A DNA stretch of 64,000 nt from positions 1-64,000 of the forward strand of contig NZ_JAGGOF010000044.1 in NCBI RefSeq assembly GCF_018614775.1. Reading direction: 5' to 3'. The notes under the pieces were generated by a model. That model searched no databases, was not told the DNA's origin, and saw only the letters and a program-made list of their open reading frames with translations. Of the stretch, positions 1-8,024 are shown in pieces. Made by a program: the position numbers and the translations under genes. Each line of letters starts with the position of its first letter. Position 1 is the first letter of the stretch. This DNA is from Pseudomonas fluorescens. GTDB lineage: Bacteria > Pseudomonadota > Gammaproteobacteria > Pseudomonadales > Pseudomonadaceae.

Positions 1-82
1 TGTTGCCTCCACCCAATCAGGTTTATTGCCTGCGTTAAGCTGGCCGCCTTCGCGTACACGCTGCCAATCACCAGGACCCGTT

Positions 83-736
83 ATGCCCGAAACCCCCTCG
101 CAGCCCGTCAAGCCCGCGCTTGGTCGGCCGCCAGTGCGCAGCCGCCAGGAGCAGATGAGCCTGCTGTTGGACGCCGCAGCGCAGATACTCGGCAATGGCA
201 ACTTCGCCAATGTCACCATGGACGCTATTGCCCGCGCCGCCGGTATCTCGAAGAAGACTTTGTACCTGCTGGTGGCGAGCAAGGAAGCCCTGCTTTCGCA
301 GTTGGTCGCCCGTGACCTGTCCACCCTGGAGCTGCTGCTGGAAAGCGGCATCGACAACGCCGAGGACCTGCTCAGCGAACTGCGCATGTACCTGACGTTG
401 TGGGCGCGGCTGACCTTGTCGCCGTTGGCGTTAGGGCTCTATTTGATGGCTGCCCAGGGACGCGAGACTGCGCCGGGCATCGCGAAAATCTGGTACCAGG
501 AAGGCGCCGAACGCTGCCTGGGCCTGTTGCGTGGCTGGCTGGGCAAGGCGGCTGGCAAGGGATTGCTTGCCGGTGAAGATGTCGAACCGGCGATTGAGTT
601 GATTGACGCACTGCTGATCTCGCAACCGCTCAAGCTGTTCACCTTGGGGGTGCAGCAGAGCTGGTCTGATGAGCAGATCGCACAGCGGGTCGAGGTGGCT
701 CTGGACATGTGTGGTCGGTGTTTTATCCGGCGTTGA
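83..736 (+). CDS. TetR/AcrR family transcriptional regulator
   Basis: A one-component repressor-type regulator of about 217 residues. An N-terminal TetR helix-turn-helix is visible, with 'VTMDAIARAAGISKKTLYLLVASKEALL' as turn and recognition helix (split here only as description: the core is 'AGISKKTLYLLV'). The rest is a helical ligand-binding domain with no recognisable ligand signature. I chose the ATG at 83 rather than the TTG at 26 because an AGGA lies about seven bases upstream and the extra N-terminus looks non-coding. It is convergent with the sigma-54 activator and separated from it by a REP-like hairpin. The target is unknown; the adjacent aromatic-compound cluster is a plausible one but nothing in the sequence proves it. 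Confidence 0.85.
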   Translation: MPETPSQPVKPALGRPPVRSRQEQMSLLLDAAAQILGNGNFANVTMDAIARAAGISKKTLYLLVASKEALLSQLVARDLSTLELLLESGIDNAEDLLSELRMYLTLWARLTLSPLALGLYLMAAQGRETAPGIAKIWYQEGAERCLGLLRGWLGKAAGKGLLAGEDVEPAIELIDALLISQPLKLFTLGVQQSWSDEQIAQRVEVALDMCGRCFIRR

Positions 737-770
737 AACGTAGACCTGAGGGAGATCTATAGAAGCAACC

Positions 771-809
771 TGTGGGAGCTGCCTGCAAATACCCATGCCT
801 GCTCCCACA
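771..809. repeat. REP-like inverted repeat, probable bidirectional terminator
   Basis: TGTGGGAGC at 771-779 is exactly complementary to GCTCCCACA at 801-809, with a 21-base spacer. This is the ending typical of Pseudomonas REP elements. It sits between the convergent 3' ends of the TetR gene and the sigma-54 activator gene, so it probably stops transcription from both sides. Confidence 0.6.
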
Positions 810-827
810 TGTGTCCCCGCCAGGGCT

Positions 828-2654
828 CTACTCGCCCGCCGAACGCCGCGACAAGCGATACGACAATTGCGCCCGGGTCAGGCCGAGGCGGCGGGCCGCT
901 TCGGAGACGTTGCCTTTCACCTCGTTCATGCAGTGATCGATCATCGTATCCTCGACTTCCTGCAGTGACAGTCGGCTCAGGTCCCTGCCGCCGAACAATT
1001 CCTGAATGGCTTCATTATTATTGCCGGTACTGGCAGGCGCAGGCGTGGCTGCTGCCTGATCGTTCGGTGCCGCCGCCAGTTGGCCGCGGGTACCGATGGA
1101 AAACATCGGCAGGGCCAGGCGCTCGCCACTGGTGAACAGGTGCGACAGATCGATCGCACCGCCGTCCGGGGCGCTGATCACACCGCGCTCCACCAGGTTC
1201 TGCAGCTCGCGGATGTTGCCCGGAAAGTCATAGGCCAGCAGGGTATCCGCCGTGCGCGGGGTGAAGCCGCTGATCTGGCGGCCATGGCGCTGGGTGAAGC
1301 GGTGCAGGAAGTGGGTCATCAGCAGCGGAATATCTTCCTTGCGTTCGCGCAGCGGCGGCAGGTGGATCGGGAAAACGTTCAGGCGAAAGAACAAGTCCTC
1401 ACGGAACTCGCCACGCTGTGCGGCGGCGCGCAGGTCGACGTTGGTGGCCGCGACCACCCGCACATCGACCTTCAAGGTGCGACTGCCGCCCACCCGTTCG
1501 ACTTCGCCTTCCTGCAAGGCGCGCAGCAGCTTGCCCTGGGCGACCAGGCTGAGGGTGGCGATCTCGTCGAGGAAGAGGGTGCCGCCGTCGGCGCGTTCAA
1601 AGCGCCCGGCACGCGACTGGGTGGCCCCGGTGTAGGCGCCGCGCTCGACGCCGAACAACTCCGCCTCCATCAGGTTTTCCGGGATGGCCGCGCAGTTGAT
1701 GGCCACGAAGAGCTCGTCGTGGCGCGGGCTGATGCGGTGCAGCATCCGCGCGAACATCTCCTTGCCAACGCCGGACTCGCCGGTGAACAGCACCGTGGCC
1801 TGGGTCGGTGCCACCCGGCGCAACATATGGCAGGCAGCGTTGAAGGCTGAGGAGATGCCGACCATGTCAGTGTCTTGCGCCGGTGTCGGGTCCGCTTGCA
1901 GGTGAGCGGGCAGGGCGCCTTTGTCGAAACTGCCGTGTGCGGTTGCGCTGCGTCCGCCGGTGCTGACGAAAGGCTCGGCATTCAGGTCGGCCAGGTCCTC
2001 TTCGGCGTCGTCCCATTCTTCCGCCGGTTTACCCACCAGGCGGCAGATGCTCGAACCGGTGGAGCGGCATTCTACTTCGCGGTAGAGAATCAGTCGACCG
2101 ACCATCGCCGAGGTGTAGCCAATCGCGTAGCCAGTCTGCATCCAGCAGGCCGGTTCGGTGCCGATGCCGTACTGGGCGATGTGCTCGTCGTCCTCGCTGG
2201 AGTGGTGCCAGAGGAACTCGCCGTAGTAGGTGCCCAGGTTCATGTCGAATTCGAAATGCACCGGCTCGACCTTCACCGCGCCTTCAAGCGCATGAATGAT
2301 CGGGCCCGCCGCGAACAGCGCCAGGATGTCGGCCTCGGGGAAGCGTTCCTTGATCAGTGCCGCATCCCGGGAACCGCAATGGTAGCCGGTGCGCAGCATG
2401 ATGCCGCGGGCGCGGGCCAGGCCCATGCTTTCGATCAGCTCGCGGCGCAGGGCGCCGATGCCGCTGTTGTGCATCAGCAGCATCCGTGCGCCGTTCAACC
2501 AGATGCGCCCGTCGCCAGGGCTGAACATCAGGCACTCGGTCAGGTCCTGCAAGGTCGGGGCAGCGCCAGGTGGCAACTGCTCGCTGGCACCACGCACCGG
2601 TTTCTTTTGCCCGCCGCGAGAAAGTTCGGCCAGGGAGATCAGCTTATCGACCAT
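828..2654 (-). CDS. Sigma-54-dependent activator, XylR/DmpR type (XylR_N, V4R, AAA+, Fis)
   Basis: A 608-residue aromatic-responsive enhancer-binding protein. Residues about 35-140 match an XylR_N sensor and about 140-215 a 4-vinyl reductase (V4R) domain with the Cys/Glu cluster around '[12 protein letters not shown]'. The AAA+ domain follows: Walker A GESGVGKE at 292-299, the sigma-54 contact loop GAYTGA at 339-344 (Tyr instead of the usual Phe, a tolerated variant), and Walker B GGTLFLDE near 358. A Fis-type helix-turn-helix ends the protein ('[19 protein letters not shown]'). It is divergent from calA, whose upstream region carries a good -24/-12 promoter, so it very likely activates that operon on binding a phenolic or phenylpropanoid effector. 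The effector is inferred from the target gene, not visible in the sequence. Confidence 0.93.
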   Translation of the reverse strand: MVDKLISLAELSRGGQKKPVRGASEQLPPGAAPTLQDLTECLMFSPGDGRIWLNGARMLLMHNSGIGALRRELIESMGLARARGIMLRTGYHCGSRDAALIKERFPEADILALFAAGPIIHALEGAVKVEPVHFEFDMNLGTYYGEFLWHHSSEDDEHIAQYGIGTEPACWMQTGYAIGYTSAMVGRLILYREVECRSTGSSICRLVGKPAEEWDDAEEDLADLNAEPFVSTGGRSATAHGSFDKGALPAHLQADPTPAQDTDMVGISSAFNAACHMLRRVAPTQATVLFTGESGVGKEMFARMLHRISPRHDELFVAINCAAIPENLMEAELFGVERGAYTGATQSRAGRFERADGGTLFLDEIATLSLVAQGKLLRALQEGEVERVGGSRTLKVDVRVVAATNVDLRAAAQRGEFREDLFFRLNVFPIHLPPLRERKEDIPLLMTHFLHRFTQRHGRQISGFTPRTADTLLAYDFPGNIRELQNLVERGVISAPDGGAIDLSHLFTSGERLALPMFSIGTRGQLAAAPNDQAAATPAPASTGNNNEAIQELFGGRDLSRLSLQEVEDTMIDHCMNEVKGNVSEAARRLGLTRAQLSYRLSRRSAGE

Positions 2655-2815
2655 CGCAGTTCCCTAATTCGATTAATCATATTGCGCATAGTGCAGCACG
2701 AAATTGCTGAAATCATCACTTTTTTGAAGGGCTCACGTTCGCCCGTCTGAAGCCCGTTCCTGCTGAAATGCCTGGATGCCGCGTGCTTGAGCGTTTCGTT
2801 GCCAATTGCAGCGAG

Positions 2816-2832
2816 GTGGCATATGGCTTGCT
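2816..2832 (+). promoter_or_regulatory. Sigma-54 (-24/-12) promoter of the calA operon
   Basis: TGGCAT, then ATGGC, then TTGCT: the GG at 2818-2819 and the GC at 2830-2831 are exactly ten bases apart, as RpoN promoters require. It lies about 100 bases before calA and on the far side of the intergenic region from the divergent sigma-54 activator gene. GATTAATC at 2671-2678, next to the activator start, is a possible but weak upstream activator half-site. Confidence 0.8.
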
Positions 2833-2929
2833 ACAACTAGTTACCGAGATTAACTAATTCGGCACAATAACAACTGGCCTGGCTGCCCACCGTCCTATGG
2901 GCAGCACAGGCATGAATCGGGAACCTGCT

Positions 2930-3697
2930 ATGAAGCTGACCAACAAGACGATTGTGGTGACCGGCGTTTCCTCGGGCATCGGCGCCGAAACGGCCCGAAC
3001 CCTGCGTGCCCACGGCGCCACCGTCATCGGCATGGATCGTAACGAGCCCAACCTGAGCCTGGATCAGTTCGTCCAGGCCGATCTCAGCCAACCCGATGCC
3101 ATCGATTCGGCCGTGCAGCAGTTACCGGCGACGATCGACGGCCTGTGCAATATCGCCGGGGTCCCAGGCACTGCCGACCCGCAGTTGGTGGCCCGGGTCA
3201 ATTATCTGGGGGTGCGGCACCTCTGCGCGGTGGCCCTGCCGCGCATCCGTGCCGGTGGCAGCATCGTTAACGTTGCGTCGATTCTCGGCGCGCAATGGCC
3301 GCAGCGGATTGAACTGCACAAGACCCTGGCCGGTATCGGCAGCTTCGCGAGGGCTCAGGCCTGGCTGGCCGAACACCCGGTGCCCCAGGAGAGTTGCTAC
3401 CAGTATTTCAAAGAGGCGCTGATCGTCTGGAGCTATCAGCAGGCCCAGCCCTGGTTTTTGCAGAACTCGGTGCGCATGAACTGCGTGGCGCCGGGCCCGG
3501 TGTTCACCCCGATCCTCGGTGACTTCGTCAGCATGCTCGGTCAAGAGCGTGTGGAGGCCGACGCCCACCGTATGAAGCGACCGGCCTACGCCGATGAGGT
3601 GGCCGCCGCCATAGCCTTCCTCTGCGCCGACGAATCTCGCTGGATCAACGGCGTCAACCTGCCGGTCGATGGTGGCCTGGCGTCCACCTACATCTGA
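2930..3697 (+). CDS. calA: Coniferyl-alcohol dehydrogenase (short-chain dehydrogenase)
   Basis: A 255-residue classical SDR, the length I recall for CalA of eugenol-degrading Pseudomonas. It would oxidise coniferyl alcohol to coniferyl aldehyde with NAD(P)+ in the cytoplasm. Visible are the cofactor motif TGVSSGIG at 11-18, NIAG at 74-77, Ser117, and the catalytic pair Tyr157/Lys161 (YQYFK). I took the ATG at 2930 rather than the longer frame from 2897 because family members begin MxLTNK and a GGGA lies upstream. It is first in a same-strand run with DUF1302, DUF1329, YCF48-like and MMPL genes, behind the sigma-54 promoter. The aldehyde dehydrogenase, feruloyl-CoA synthetase and vanillin genes of the pathway are not in this window. 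Confidence 0.85.
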   Translation: MKLTNKTIVVTGVSSGIGAETARTLRAHGATVIGMDRNEPNLSLDQFVQADLSQPDAIDSAVQQLPATIDGLCNIAGVPGTADPQLVARVNYLGVRHLCAVALPRIRAGGSIVNVASILGAQWPQRIELHKTLAGIGSFARAQAWLAEHPVPQESCYQYFKEALIVWSYQQAQPWFLQNSVRMNCVAPGPVFTPILGDFVSMLGQERVEADAHRMKRPAYADEVAAAIAFLCADESRWINGVNLPVDGGLASTYI

Positions 3698-3804
3698 ACG
3701 AGGCACTGCGCCCAACCCATTTCGTGCAAGCCGCTACCGGTCGTTCAAGCGAGCGGTCTGCGCCTGAAAACAGGCTTCCCACAACAAGAACAATGAGGAA
3801 CACC

Positions 3805-5451
3805 ATGCACAACTCTCGATGCTATCCAGGCTTCACGCGTAACACCCTGGCACTGTCGGTGTGTCTGGCCGGCTGGGTCACCCAGTCCCACGCCGCGCAA
3901 ATCGACTTGGGTGACAGCGAATGGCGTCTGCGTTGGGACAATACCCTCAAGTACAGCCAGGCCTGGCGCCTGCAAGGTGCCGACGACCACCTGACCAACG
4001 CGCCGACGGCCGGGGGGCTGTACCCCTCGATCCAGAGCCAGGGCGACAAGAACTTCAGCCGTGGCCTGGTCTCCAACCGCCTCGACTTGTTCAGTGAAAT
4101 GGACCTGAGCCGGGAGAACTATGGTCTGCGCGTCAGCGGGGCGGCCTGGTATGACGATGTCTATAACAAAGACACCGACGACAGCGCGAATCGGCATTTC
4201 CTCGACGATACCCGCGAATTGCACGGGCGCGATGCCGAGTTGCTCGATGCCTTCGTCTTTCTGCGCGGCGACGTCGGCGATGCGAGCCAGGGCACCTTGC
4301 GCCTGGGCCGGCATAGCCTGATCTATGGCGAAAGCCTGTTCTACGGCAGCAACGGCATCGCTGCAGCCCAGGGGCCTACCGACGTGGTCAAGCTGCTCAG
4401 CGTACCGGGGACCCAATTCAAGGAAATCCTGCGCCCGGTCAACCAGGTGTCGGGGCAGTTGCAGATCAACCCGCAGCTGTCCGTCGGTGCCTACTACCAG
4501 TTCGAATGGGAGCGCTCCAACGTGCCGGGGGCGGGCAGCTACCTGAGCGAGAACGACGGCATTGGCAAAGGCGCGGGCGATTGGACCGAGGTGTTCGGCA
4601 ACACCACCGTGCATGCGTCCGATATCGAAGCCAGGAACTCGGGGCAGGGCGGCATGCAGTTGCGCTTCAAGCCGGAAGGCACCGAAGTGGAACTGGGCTT
4701 CTATGCCGCCAAGTACCACGACAAGACGCCGAGCGCGCTATATGCCTACCTGGACGGTGCCGCCGCGGCCGCCACCGGATTGCCAATCCTGAGTGCTTAC
4801 CGCCAGGTCTACGCCGAAGACATCAAGACCGTCGGCGCCAGTTTCTCCACGGCCTATGGCCCGTTCAACTTCGCCGGGGAGACCTCGGTGCGTTGGGATG
4901 CACCGCTGGTCAGCAACCTGCAAGTGGTGACGCCGGGCACTGCGGCGGACAACAGCGGTGACGCGCTCTACGCCAAGGGCAAGACCGCGCACGTCAACCT
5001 CTCGACGATCTACCTGCTGTCGCCCGGTTCGCTTTGGGACGGCGGCTCGGTACTCGCCGAACTGGCCTGGAACCGCACCCTCAGCGTGACCGACAACCCT
5101 GGGGCACTGGACCCCAACACCACCCGCGATGCCACCGCACTGCGAGTGCTGGCTGAACCGGCGTACTTCCAGGTGGCGGACGGTCTGGACCTGAGTGTAC
5201 CGGTGGGGTTTGGCGTCGGCCTCGACGGCCGCTCCTCGGCGGTCAGCAAAGGCGGTTTCGGCAACTCCCACGCCGGCGACTGGAGCGTAGGACTCAAGGC
5301 CACGTACTTGCAGCGTTGGGACTTCGGCATCAACTACGTGAACTTCTTCGGCAAGGCCGCGGCGGGGCTGCGCGAGGACGGCAACTTCAGCTATGCGCAA
5401 TCGCTGGCCGACCGTGACTTCGTCTCCATGTACGTGAAAACCACATTCTAA
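3805..5451 (+). CDS. DUF1302 family outer-membrane protein
   Basis: A 548-residue secreted protein of the DUF1302 family. The signal peptide has a hydrophobic core 'TLALSVCLAGWV' and a cleavage site near SHAAQ. The mature part begins 'IDLGDSEWRLRWDNTLKYS' and is rich in alternating aromatic and polar strands, ending in Phe ('VSMYVKTTF'), as expected of an outer-membrane beta-barrel. I chose the ATG at 3805, which has GAGGAA at the right distance. Its partner DUF1329 gene follows after 18 bases. The pair recurs beside RND/MMPL transporters in clusters for steroids and other hydrophobic compounds, so a role in moving a lipophilic substrate across the outer membrane is inferred. No function is proven for the family. 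Confidence 0.85.
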   Translation: MHNSRCYPGFTRNTLALSVCLAGWVTQSHAAQIDLGDSEWRLRWDNTLKYSQAWRLQGADDHLTNAPTAGGLYPSIQSQGDKNFSRGLVSNRLDLFSEMDLSRENYGLRVSGAAWYDDVYNKDTDDSANRHFLDDTRELHGRDAELLDAFVFLRGDVGDASQGTLRLGRHSLIYGESLFYGSNGIAAAQGPTDVVKLLSVPGTQFKEILRPVNQVSGQLQINPQLSVGAYYQFEWERSNVPGAGSYLSENDGIGKGAGDWTEVFGNTTVHASDIEARNSGQGGMQLRFKPEGTEVELGFYAAKYHDKTPSALYAYLDGAAAAATGLPILSAYRQVYAEDIKTVGASFSTAYGPFNFAGETSVRWDAPLVSNLQVVTPGTAADNSGDALYAKGKTAHVNLSTIYLLSPGSLWDGGSVLAELAWNRTLSVTDNPGALDPNTTRDATALRVLAEPAYFQVADGLDLSVPVGFGVGLDGRSSAVSKGGFGNSHAGDWSVGLKATYLQRWDFGINYVNFFGKAAAGLREDGNFSYAQSLADRDFVSMYVKTTF

Positions 5452-5469
5452 TAAGAGGTTTCATCCGCT

Positions 5470-6831
5470 ATGCAAAGCAAATTTTCCTTGCGTATTCCGG
5501 CCCTGGCCATTGCCTTGTTGAGTGCGGGCGTGGTGCAAGCGGCGGTGTCCCCCGATCAGGCCGCACGGCTCAACACCGACCTTACGCCCATGGGCGCCGA
5601 GCGCGCGGGCAACAAGGACGGCAGCATTCCGGCGTGGACGGGCGGCTATACCACCGTGCCGGCGGGCTACAAGAACGGTGACAAACGCGCCGACCCATTC
5701 GCCGCCGACAAGCCATTGTTCTCAGTCACCGCAGCCAACATGGCCCAGTACGCCGACCAACTGGCCGATGGCACCAAGGCCCTGCTGCAGAAGTATCCGG
5801 GCTACCGCCTCGACGTCTACCCGACGCACCGCAGTGCCGCCGCGCCGCAGTGGGTGTATGACAACACCTTGAAGAACGCGACCCGTGCCAGTCTCGAAGT
5901 GGACTCCGAAAAAGTCAGCGGTGCCTATGGCGGGATTCCGTTCCCATTGCCGCAGAACGGTGCCGAGGTGCTGTGGAACTATCGGTTGTCCTGGCAGGGT
6001 GCCGACACTTTTTATTCGCCATTTGACACCTGGCTGATGACAGCGGGCGGCAAGAAGCTCCAGGCTACCCGCGCGCGGTTCTGGTACCAGTCCCCTTACT
6101 ATTTCAAGGACGGCAGCCTCGAGACGTTCGGCGGCAAGTTCCTGATCGGCAAGCTGGCGACGGAGCTGCCATCGTCCAAGGCCGGCGAAGGCCTGATGAC
6201 CCATTGGGACATGGACCCTGGCAAGCGCGCCGCCTGGCAGTACCTGGTCGGCCAGCGTCGGGTGCGGCGCGCACCGAACATCGCCTACGACACCCCCGAC
6301 TTCGTGACCTCGGGTGTGGGTTTCTTCGATGAGGCGTTCATGATTTTCGGCCCGACCGACCGTCACGACCTCAAGCTGGTGGGCAAGAAAGAGTTGCTGG
6401 TGCCTTACAACAACAACCGAGCGGCCGCAGCGAAGAGCGACGACCTGGTCAAGCCGAACTTCCTCAACCCGGACCTGGTGCGCTGGGAGAAACACCGGGT
6501 CTGGGTGGTGAACGCCACGCTCAAGGACGGCAAGCGCCACGTGGTGCCCAAACGGACCTACTACGTGGATGAAGACTCCTGGCAAGTGCTGCTGGTGGAC
6601 GGCTACGACGCGCAGGGCAAGCTGGGGCGCACCAACTACTCGCTGACGCTGCTGGCGCCGGAAATGCCGGCGCTGACGGCGCAGATGTCCTGGGGCAGCT
6701 ACAACCTGGAAACGGGCGCCTACTTCCTGAACTCCTCGGCCAACGACCTGGATGTGCAGTACCAGAGCTACCCCCGTCCGCCGTCTTCGTTCTTCACTCC
6801 GGATGCCATGGCTAACGACAGCATGCGCTGA
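5470..6831 (+). CDS. DUF1329 family periplasmic protein
   Basis: A 453-residue exported protein of the DUF1329 family, which has a fold related to lipoprotein carriers of the LolA/LolB type. The signal peptide is clear ('IPALAIALLSAGVVQA'). The mature start 'AVSPDQAARLNTDLTPMGAERAGNKDG' and the 'IPAWTGG' segment are family hallmarks. It has no lipobox cysteine, so it is probably soluble in the periplasm. It follows the DUF1302 gene by 18 bases and precedes the YCF48-like gene, consistent with one operon. Function is inferred only from constant association with DUF1302 and RND genes: a periplasmic carrier for a hydrophobic ligand. Confidence 0.88.
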   Translation: MQSKFSLRIPALAIALLSAGVVQAAVSPDQAARLNTDLTPMGAERAGNKDGSIPAWTGGYTTVPAGYKNGDKRADPFAADKPLFSVTAANMAQYADQLADGTKALLQKYPGYRLDVYPTHRSAAAPQWVYDNTLKNATRASLEVDSEKVSGAYGGIPFPLPQNGAEVLWNYRLSWQGADTFYSPFDTWLMTAGGKKLQATRARFWYQSPYYFKDGSLETFGGKFLIGKLATELPSSKAGEGLMTHWDMDPGKRAAWQYLVGQRRVRRAPNIAYDTPDFVTSGVGFFDEAFMIFGPTDRHDLKLVGKKELLVPYNNNRAAAAKSDDLVKPNFLNPDLVRWEKHRVWVVNATLKDGKRHVVPKRTYYVDEDSWQVLLVDGYDAQGKLGRTNYSLTLLAPEMPALTAQMSWGSYNLETGAYFLNSSANDLDVQYQSYPRPPSSFFTPDAMANDSMR

Positions 6832-6914
6832 AGGTGTGCGCAGGGCGCCGAGCCCAGGTTTCGGTGCTCTGCGCGATGGCGGTTGACAACTTTTTTGGGC
6901 GGTTGGAGCGGACC

Positions 6915-7991
6915 ATGATCGGTAAATTTTCACTCACGCGAACGCTGCCGGTGGCCCTGTTGCTGGCTGCGTTGCTGGTCCCGGGCCTGACGACGGCCAG
7001 TCCGCGGATTGCGTTGCTCGACCAGCCGGCGTTACAAAGCGCCAGGGCGGCGCGTGCCGTGTTGCTGGCGGTGACTCGGGCCGGCGAGCGCTTGGTGGCC
7101 GTCGGCGAACGCGGCATCGTCCTGCTTTCCGATGACTCCGGGATGAGCTGGCGCCAGGCCCGTGTGCCGGTCAGCGTCAGCCTGACCGCGGTGCAGTTCG
7201 TGGACGCCGAGCAGGGCTGGGCGGTGGGGCATATGGGCGTGATTCTGCACAGTACGGACGGTGGCGAAACCTGGGTCAAGCAACTCGATGGTATGGCGGC
7301 CGCGAAGCTGGCGCTGGTCCAGGCGCAACAGGGGGACGACCCCAAGCAATTGAAGGATGCCGAGCGGCTGGTGGCCGACGGTCCGGACAAGCCGTTTCTC
7401 GACCTGTATTTCCGTGATCGTCGCGACGGCTACGCGGTCGGGGCCTATGGGCTGATCCTGCGTACCGTCGACGGCGGCAACAGCTGGCAGCCGTGGATGG
7501 GGCAGGTGGAAAACCCCGATGACCTCAACCTGTACGGCATTCGTGCTGCCGGTAACGCGTTGTTCATCGTTGGCGAGCGGGGATTGCTGCTGCGCTCCAA
7601 CGACAACGGCCGCAGTTTCCAGGCGCTCGAATCGCCCTATGACGGCAGCTTCTTTGGCCTGCTGGGCAGCTCGACGGGGGAGCTGGTGGCCTTCGGTTTG
7701 CGCGGCAACGCGTACTGGTCCGCAGACGAGGGGGCCAGTTGGCGACCCATCGAAACCGGCCTGGAGGTGGCCTTGTCGTCGGCGACCAAGTTGACGGACG
7801 GCACCTGGGTGCTCGCCAGCCAGGCCGGCGACGTGTTGCTCAGCCTCGACAAGGGCGGCCACTTCCGACACTCGCCCGGCCCGGCCGCGCCTTCAATCGC
7901 CGGCGTAGTGGCTGCGCCCGACGGCAACCTGATCGGCGTCGGCCTCAGCGGCCCGAGCCGCCTCGACCATGACCTTGGGGCGCTACGTTGA
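6915..7991 (+). CDS. YCF48-like beta-propeller protein, exported
   Basis: A 358-residue secreted protein with repeated YCF48/BNR-type blades: 'VGERGIVLLSDDSGMSWRQ', 'AVGHMGVILHSTDGGETW', 'AVGAYGLILRTVDGGNSW' and 'VGERGLLLRSNDNGRSF' show the D-x-G-x-S/T-W signature of such propellers. A signal peptide ('LPVALLLAALLVPGLTTA') follows the ATG at 6915, which has GGAG nearby. The longer frame from 6834 would bury the signal. It is the fourth gene of the calA operon. YCF48 relatives assist assembly of membrane complexes (the photosystem II factor is the type case); here it could scaffold the RND transporter, which is inference. Confidence 0.85.
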   Translation: MIGKFSLTRTLPVALLLAALLVPGLTTASPRIALLDQPALQSARAARAVLLAVTRAGERLVAVGERGIVLLSDDSGMSWRQARVPVSVSLTAVQFVDAEQGWAVGHMGVILHSTDGGETWVKQLDGMAAAKLALVQAQQGDDPKQLKDAERLVADGPDKPFLDLYFRDRRDGYAVGAYGLILRTVDGGNSWQPWMGQVENPDDLNLYGIRAAGNALFIVGERGLLLRSNDNGRSFQALESPYDGSFFGLLGSSTGELVAFGLRGNAYWSADEGASWRPIETGLEVALSSATKLTDGTWVLASQAGDVLLSLDKGGHFRHSPGPAAPSIAGVVAAPDGNLIGVGLSGPSRLDHDLGALR

Positions 7992-8024
7992 ACCATTCGC
8001 CAGAGCGCTATATGTCACAACCCT